Below, piece by piece: positions 4,752 to 8,316 of a DNA stretch of 8,316 nucleotides. The stretch is from an uncultured Bacteroidia bacterium (GTDB lineage Bacteria; Bacteroidota; Bacteroidia; Bacteroidales; UBA932). The DNA is taken from contig CACXHM010000015.1 of assembly GCA_902767465.1 (NCBI GenBank), positions 1 through 8,316 of the forward strand, written 5' to 3'. Both the position numbers and the translations under genes were made by a program. Under the pieces are notes generated by a model. That model had not been told where the DNA came from. It searched no databases and saw only the letters and a list, made by a program, of their open reading frames with translations. Numbering within the stretch: the first letter of the stretch is position 1; each line of letters begins with the position of its first letter.

Positions 4752-5552
4752 ATGTTTTTAAAGCACCTGTTTATCCTGATGTCGGCATCCGCGGTACTTG
4801 CCGCCTGTGCCACGCCTAAGCAGATCGTTTATTTTCAAGACCTTGAGGCTGGAGCTACGGTAAACGTCCTGCCCGAATCCCAGATCCGTCTCCGTCCGGA
4901 AGACAAGATAGCCGTTGTAGTCAATTGCAAGGATCCGCAGATTGCAAGCATGTTCAACCTCCCCTACACGACCACTCGCATCGGGGATGTTTCCAACAAC
5001 CTCAGCAACTACGGCCAGGGACTTTCCGGATACACCCTGGACGGTAACGGTGACATTGACTTTCCGGTACTCGGCACTTTGCACATCGGCGGAATGAGAA
5101 GGGAAGAAGTTGCCGCCTATATCAAAGAGCAGCTTACAAGCAGCAATCTTGCAAAAGACGCCGTTGTCACGGTAGAATTCATGAACCTTTCCGTTTCGGT
5201 CATGGGTGAAGTCAGCCGACCGGGAAGGTATAACATTACAAGGGACAACTTCACGATTTTCGATGCACTTTCATCCGCGGGCGATCTTACCATCACCGGA
5301 AAACGTGACGGAGTCATAGTACTTCGGGAAGAAAATGGCGTTCAGAAAAAGTACACCATTGACCTTTGCTCTGCGCAGGACGTGCTTCAGTCCCCCGTGT
5401 TCTACCTTCAACAGAATGATATGGTTTATGTTGAGCCCAACGATGTGCGCGCGCGCCAGTCCACTATCAACGGCAACAATGTGCGCAGCACTTCATTCTG
5501 GCTCAGTCTCGCTTCTCTTGCTACTACCATATCCCTTTACTTCTTCCGTTAG
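4752..5552 (+). CDS. Polysaccharide export outer-membrane lipoprotein, Wza family
   Basis: The 266-residue protein should form the outer-membrane exit channel for capsule or exopolysaccharide. It starts with a lipoprotein signal (MFLKHLFILMSASAVLAAC), with the lipobox LAAC and the lipidated Cys at residue 19. The next residues (ATPKQ) lack the acidic signal linked to surface exposure in Bacteroidetes. About 45-143 is the polysaccharide export domain (start LRPEDKIAV, later YTLDGNGDIDFPVLG). About 147-230 is an SLBB-type domain containing GEVSRPGRY (152-160) and the closing NDMVYVEPN. The C-terminus has a hydrophobic segment at about 247-265. I chose the ATG at 4752; a TTG at 4728 would add 8 residues before the signal peptide. 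It is first in the operon, 11 bases before the kinase gene. The outer-membrane location is inferred from the family and the lipobox. Confidence 0.92.
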   Translation: MFLKHLFILMSASAVLAACATPKQIVYFQDLEAGATVNVLPESQIRLRPEDKIAVVVNCKDPQIASMFNLPYTTTRIGDVSNNLSNYGQGLSGYTLDGNGDIDFPVLGTLHIGGMRREEVAAYIKEQLTSSNLAKDAVVTVEFMNLSVSVMGEVSRPGRYNITRDNFTIFDALSSAGDLTITGKRDGVIVLREENGVQKKYTIDLCSAQDVLQSPVFYLQQNDMVYVEPNDVRARQSTINGNNVRSTSFWLSLASLATTISLYFFR

Positions 5553-5563
5553 CAGAAACCAAA

Positions 5564-8002
5564 ATGGAAAATCAGACAACAACAGCAGGCAACGTCCAGC
5601 AAGATAACAAAGAAGTCATCCAGATAAAGGACATCATCGTGATGTGCCTTCAGAAATGGTATTGGTTTGCCATCGCCATTATGGTATGCGTCACCATAGC
5701 TTTCCTGCATGTTCGCAGAACACAGCCAACATATGTCCGCAGTGCCAAGGTCCTCATCAAATCAGAACGCAGGGGCATGTCGGCCGCAAACTATGACTTT
5801 TCCAACATGGGTCTGGTAACAATGAATTCCAAGGTTACCAACGAGGTCAACACTTTTGCTTCCCATGCTCTGATGAACGAAGTGGTTTCCAGGCTCGGCC
5901 TCGAGACCACATTCTATAAGGACGGCCCGGGCCACAAAGTCCTGCTCTATGCAAACACCCTTCCCGTTTCGATAGCATCCGATTCCCTGTCGACCATCAA
6001 CGGTGCTAAATTCACCATCAGTACCAACGGAAGCACATCCATAACCCTCAAGGACTTTTTTTACCAGAAAAATAAAATAAAGGGATTCAGTGTAAAGGGT
6101 GAACTCGGAGACACCCTTTCGACTCCTTTCGGCAAAATCTGCATCCGGCCTTCGTATTCATATAACGGAAAACTCCCGGGCAACATCTACGTATCCCATG
6201 GTTCGGTTACATCAACCGCCAACAGTTTCAGCAGGCGCCTCGGAGTAAACCACAACTTAAAGGACATGTCCGACGTGATCGAACTTTCGATCCAGGATGT
6301 CAACATTCAAAGGGCAGAAGATATCTTGAACACCTTGATTGCAGTTTATAACGAAAGCTGGATCAAGGACAAGAACCAGATTGCACAGAGCACTTCGATG
6401 TTCATCGACGAGCGTCTAAAGGTTATCGAGCGTGAACTGGCCGCCGTTGACAGCGACATCTCGTCCTACAAGAGCGAACAGCTGGTTCCCGACGTTGGCG
6501 CGGCAGCCAGCATCTATATGAATCGCAACAACACCCTTGACGCCCGCCAGCAAGAACTCAACATCCAGCTCGGGATGGCAAGGTACATCCGTAATTATCT
6601 GGCCGGCGAAACCGATCCTTCAAAACTCCTTCCGGCAAATACCGGAGTGGAGCATACAGGCATCGAAAGCCTCATCAGTGAATACAATTCGAAGGTGTTG
6701 CGCCGCAACAGCCTTGTTGCCAACTCCAGCACATCCAACCCCCTCGTTGTCGAGACAGATGAACAGCTTTCTGAAATGCGCCGTTCAATCGTAGGTTCCA
6801 TCGACAATCTCATCATGTCTCTCGAAGCCCAGATTGCAGGTCTGCAGAATGCTGAGAAAAAGAACACTTCCAAGATAGCCGCAACCCCTACCCAGGCCAA
6901 GCATCTGCTTGGTGTAGAACGCCAGCAGACCGTAAAAGAGGCCCTTTATCTCTTCCTTCTCCAGAAGCGCGAGGAGAACGAACTCAGTCAGGCCTTCACC
7001 GCCTACAACACGAGGGTAATTGATGCTCCTACCGGCCCCATGACCCCGGTTGCTCCATCAAAGAGCAAAATTATTCTCATAGCCTTCATGCTTGGACTGA
7101 TCATTCCTTTTGGTCTCATCTACCTGATTCAGGCTCTCAATACCACCGTGCGCGGTCGGGACGACATAAAGGACCTTGGTCTCCCCTTCCTTGGAGAGAT
7201 TCCATTGGCAGGCAACAACAAAACACACTTTATCATTCCAAAGGTCCAGAAAATGCTTGGGCAAAAGATTCCCGAGACCCAGAGCATTGTCGTTGAAAAG
7301 GGTAACAGGAACATCATCAATGAAGCTTTCCGGGTACTCAGAACCAACATTGAATTTATAAGTCAGGAGAGCAAGGGCAACGTGATTGCAATCACATCTT
7401 TCAATCCTGGTTCCGGCAAATCGTTCGTCACTATAAACCTTGCCACAGTGCTTGCCATCAAGGGAAAGAAGATACTCCTTATCGATGGTGACCTCCGCCA
7501 TGCTTCCCTGTCAAAGTATGCTTCTAAAACGAAAGTAGGTTTTGCAGACTACCTGGCCCATCGAGCCGATAAGTTCGAGGACATCCTGCAGCACTCCAAG
7601 GAATCCGACAATATCGACTTCCTGCCCGTTGGAACAATTCCTCCCAATCCTACGGAACTGGTCTCCGATCCGAGGTTCAAGGAAACCGTCGATGCACTGA
7701 AGAACAATTACGATTTCATTCTGATCGACTGTCCGCCCATTGAGATAGTCGCTGATACCCAGATTATCGAACGTTCCTGCGACCGCACATTCTTCATTGC
7801 ACGTGCAGGCCTGCTGGAAAGGTCCATGCTGCCAGAACTCGAGAACATCTATCAGCAGAAGAAATTCAAGAATATGGCGATAATCCTGAACGGCACAGTG
7901 CCTTCTAACGGGCATTATGGCTACCGCTACGGCTACAAATACGGTTACAGCTATGGCTATCATCACGGATACGGCTACTACGGCAGCAACTCCGAAAAAT
8001 GA
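5564..8002 (+). CDS. Wzc-type chain-length regulator fused to a BY-family tyrosine kinase
   Basis: The 812-residue inner-membrane protein controls polymer length and export through autophosphorylation. Residues 1-29 are cytoplasmic and 30-49 form the first membrane segment. The Wzz domain follows, then a long periplasmic region with coiled-coil character (about 270-480), a proline-rich GPMTPVAPSK stretch (491-500) and the second membrane segment at 502-523. The cytoplasmic kinase contains NEAFRVLRTN (586-595), Walker A FNPGSGKS (613-620), Walker A' ILLIDGDLR (637-645) and Walker B FILIDCPP (718-725). The tail has 11 tyrosines between 785 and 806, the expected autophosphorylation cluster. All ATP-binding motifs are intact, so the kinase should be active. 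It is one polypeptide, as in proteobacterial Wzc, rather than the split adaptor and kinase of most Firmicutes. The ATG has an A-rich leader without Shine-Dalgarno, 11 bases after the lipoprotein gene. The stop overlaps the phosphatase start as ATGA. Confidence 0.95.
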   Translation: MENQTTTAGNVQQDNKEVIQIKDIIVMCLQKWYWFAIAIMVCVTIAFLHVRRTQPTYVRSAKVLIKSERRGMSAANYDFSNMGLVTMNSKVTNEVNTFASHALMNEVVSRLGLETTFYKDGPGHKVLLYANTLPVSIASDSLSTINGAKFTISTNGSTSITLKDFFYQKNKIKGFSVKGELGDTLSTPFGKICIRPSYSYNGKLPGNIYVSHGSVTSTANSFSRRLGVNHNLKDMSDVIELSIQDVNIQRAEDILNTLIAVYNESWIKDKNQIAQSTSMFIDERLKVIERELAAVDSDISSYKSEQLVPDVGAAASIYMNRNNTLDARQQELNIQLGMARYIRNYLAGETDPSKLLPANTGVEHTGIESLISEYNSKVLRRNSLVANSSTSNPLVVETDEQLSEMRRSIVGSIDNLIMSLEAQIAGLQNAEKKNTSKIAATPTQAKHLLGVERQQTVKEALYLFLLQKREENELSQAFTAYNTRVIDAPTGPMTPVAPSKSKIILIAFMLGLIIPFGLIYLIQALNTTVRGRDDIKDLGLPFLGEIPLAGNNKTHFIIPKVQKMLGQKIPETQSIVVEKGNRNIINEAFRVLRTNIEFISQESKGNVIAITSFNPGSGKSFVTINLATVLAIKGKKILLIDGDLRHASLSKYASKTKVGFADYLAHRADKFEDILQHSKESDNIDFLPVGTIPPNPTELVSDPRFKETVDALKNNYDFILIDCPPIEIVADTQIIERSCDRTFFIARAGLLERSMLPELENIYQQKKFKNMAIILNGTVPSNGHYGYRYGYKYGYSYGYHHGYGYYGSNSEK
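7916..7981 (+). repeat. Tyrosine/glycine codon repeat encoding the kinase tail
   Basis: These 22 codons are mostly alternating Tyr and Gly (GGN-TAY), with Arg, Lys, Ser and His breaking the pattern. Eleven are Tyr codons, both TAC and TAT. The repeat is imperfect at DNA level, so it looks maintained by selection on the protein, although such a run could also change length by slippage. Confidence 0.75.
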
Positions 8003-8316
8003 TAAGCGACTACCATAGCCACGTACTCCCTGGCGTTGACGACGGAGTACGCAACCTTACCGAATCCCTTTCAGTCCTTGAGCGGATGTCCAGGGAAGGC
8101 GTAGAGAATCTCTGGCTCACGCCGCATATCATGGAAGATGTGCCAAACACCACCGAAGGCCTCAAGGAGCGATTTGCAATGCTTCTCGAGGCCTATGAAG
8201 GTCCAATCCACCTTCACCTTGCCGCAGAATATATGCTGGACAGCCTGTTCACCGAACGGCTGGAAGCCGGAGACATACTTCCGCTTGGAGATCAGGGAAG
8301 ACATGTTTTGGTGGAA
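7999..8316 (+). CDS. PHP-domain protein tyrosine phosphatase, CpsB/YwqE type (3' end outside window)
   Basis: The first 106 residues of a metal-dependent phosphatase are visible, open to the right edge. The start is DYHSHVLPGVDDG, with metal-binding H6 and H8, followed by a conserved Glu (TES, residue 22). LTPHIM gives H43, and AAEYML gives E77 in the position of the family's G-A-E-Y-Y motif. This is the N-terminal half of a CpsB/YwqE enzyme, normally about 240-260 residues. Known members remove phosphate from the tyrosine cluster of the partner BY-kinase and so reset the export cycle. The ATG overlaps the kinase stop codon by 4 bases (ATGA), which predicts coupled translation and matched amounts. 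It is not related to the low-molecular-weight phosphatase Wzb used by enterobacteria. Confidence 0.93.
   Translation, partial: MISDYHSHVLPGVDDGVRNLTESLSVLERMSREGVENLWLTPHIMEDVPNTTEGLKERFAMLLEAYEGPIHLHLAAEYMLDSLFTERLEAGDILPLGDQGRHVLVE

Noticed and set aside
7511..7966. Long open frame on the minus strand opposite the kinase
   Set aside because: It mirrors a strongly conserved kinase domain, has no start signals, and shows no protein motif. The same applies to other antisense frames in 7058-7501 and 8071-8304.
7916..7981. Short repeats as a CRISPR-like or mobile element
   Set aside because: The repeat unit is six bases and codes in frame for the Tyr-Gly tail of the kinase; there are no spacers.

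Overview
The window looks like a chromosomal segment of a member of the Bacteroidetes, probably Bacteroidales. Four start regions carry the Bacteroidetes-type -7 promoter element TAnnTTTG. Most genes lack a Shine-Dalgarno sequence and have A-rich leaders. The exopolysaccharide genes (Wza-family lipoprotein, one-piece tyrosine kinase, PHP-type phosphatase) have the arrangement usual for that phylum. Genus and species cannot be told from the sequence alone.

Layout. (a) 1-1005 is AT-richer and gene-poor. It holds the 3' end of an unrecognised gene (3-389), a short doubtful ORF with a DUF1871-like motif (415-624), a terminator-like hairpin (737-755), and a 72-base relic of the 5' end of a phosphoglycerate mutase gene (gpmA) with an in-frame stop (849-920). 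(b) 1006-1470 encodes a small secreted or membrane protein of unknown function. (c) 1540-3753, minus strand, is a tightly packed five-gene operon, transcribed from right to left: flavodoxin-fold NAD(P)H oxidoreductase, YccF membrane protein, D-aminoacyl-tRNA deacylase (dtd), thiol peroxidase (bcp), DUF4298 protein. (d) 3754-4022 is a divergent control region with a promoter facing each way and several inverted repeats. (e) 4023-4664 is a HAD-superfamily phosphatase of the phosphoglycolate phosphatase type. (f) 4752 to the window end is the start of an exopolysaccharide or capsule export operon.

How the genes work together. In the export operon, the outer-membrane Wza-family lipoprotein would form the exit pore. 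The inner-membrane Wzc-type protein combines a Wzz chain-length domain with a BY-kinase and a tyrosine-rich tail. The PHP-domain phosphatase, whose start codon overlaps the kinase stop codon, would remove phosphate from that tail. Cycles of phosphorylation and dephosphorylation are known to control polymer length and export in related systems. Glycosyltransferases and the flippase/polymerase are expected beyond the right edge. The minus-strand operon groups housekeeping and stress functions: quinone or azo-type reduction, peroxide removal, and clearance of D-amino acids from tRNA.

No clearly new system is visible. The items most worth a second look are the gpmA relic, the unidentified AT-rich left end, the inverted-repeat cluster between the divergent promoters, the structured leader of the export operon, and the tyrosine tail of the kinase.
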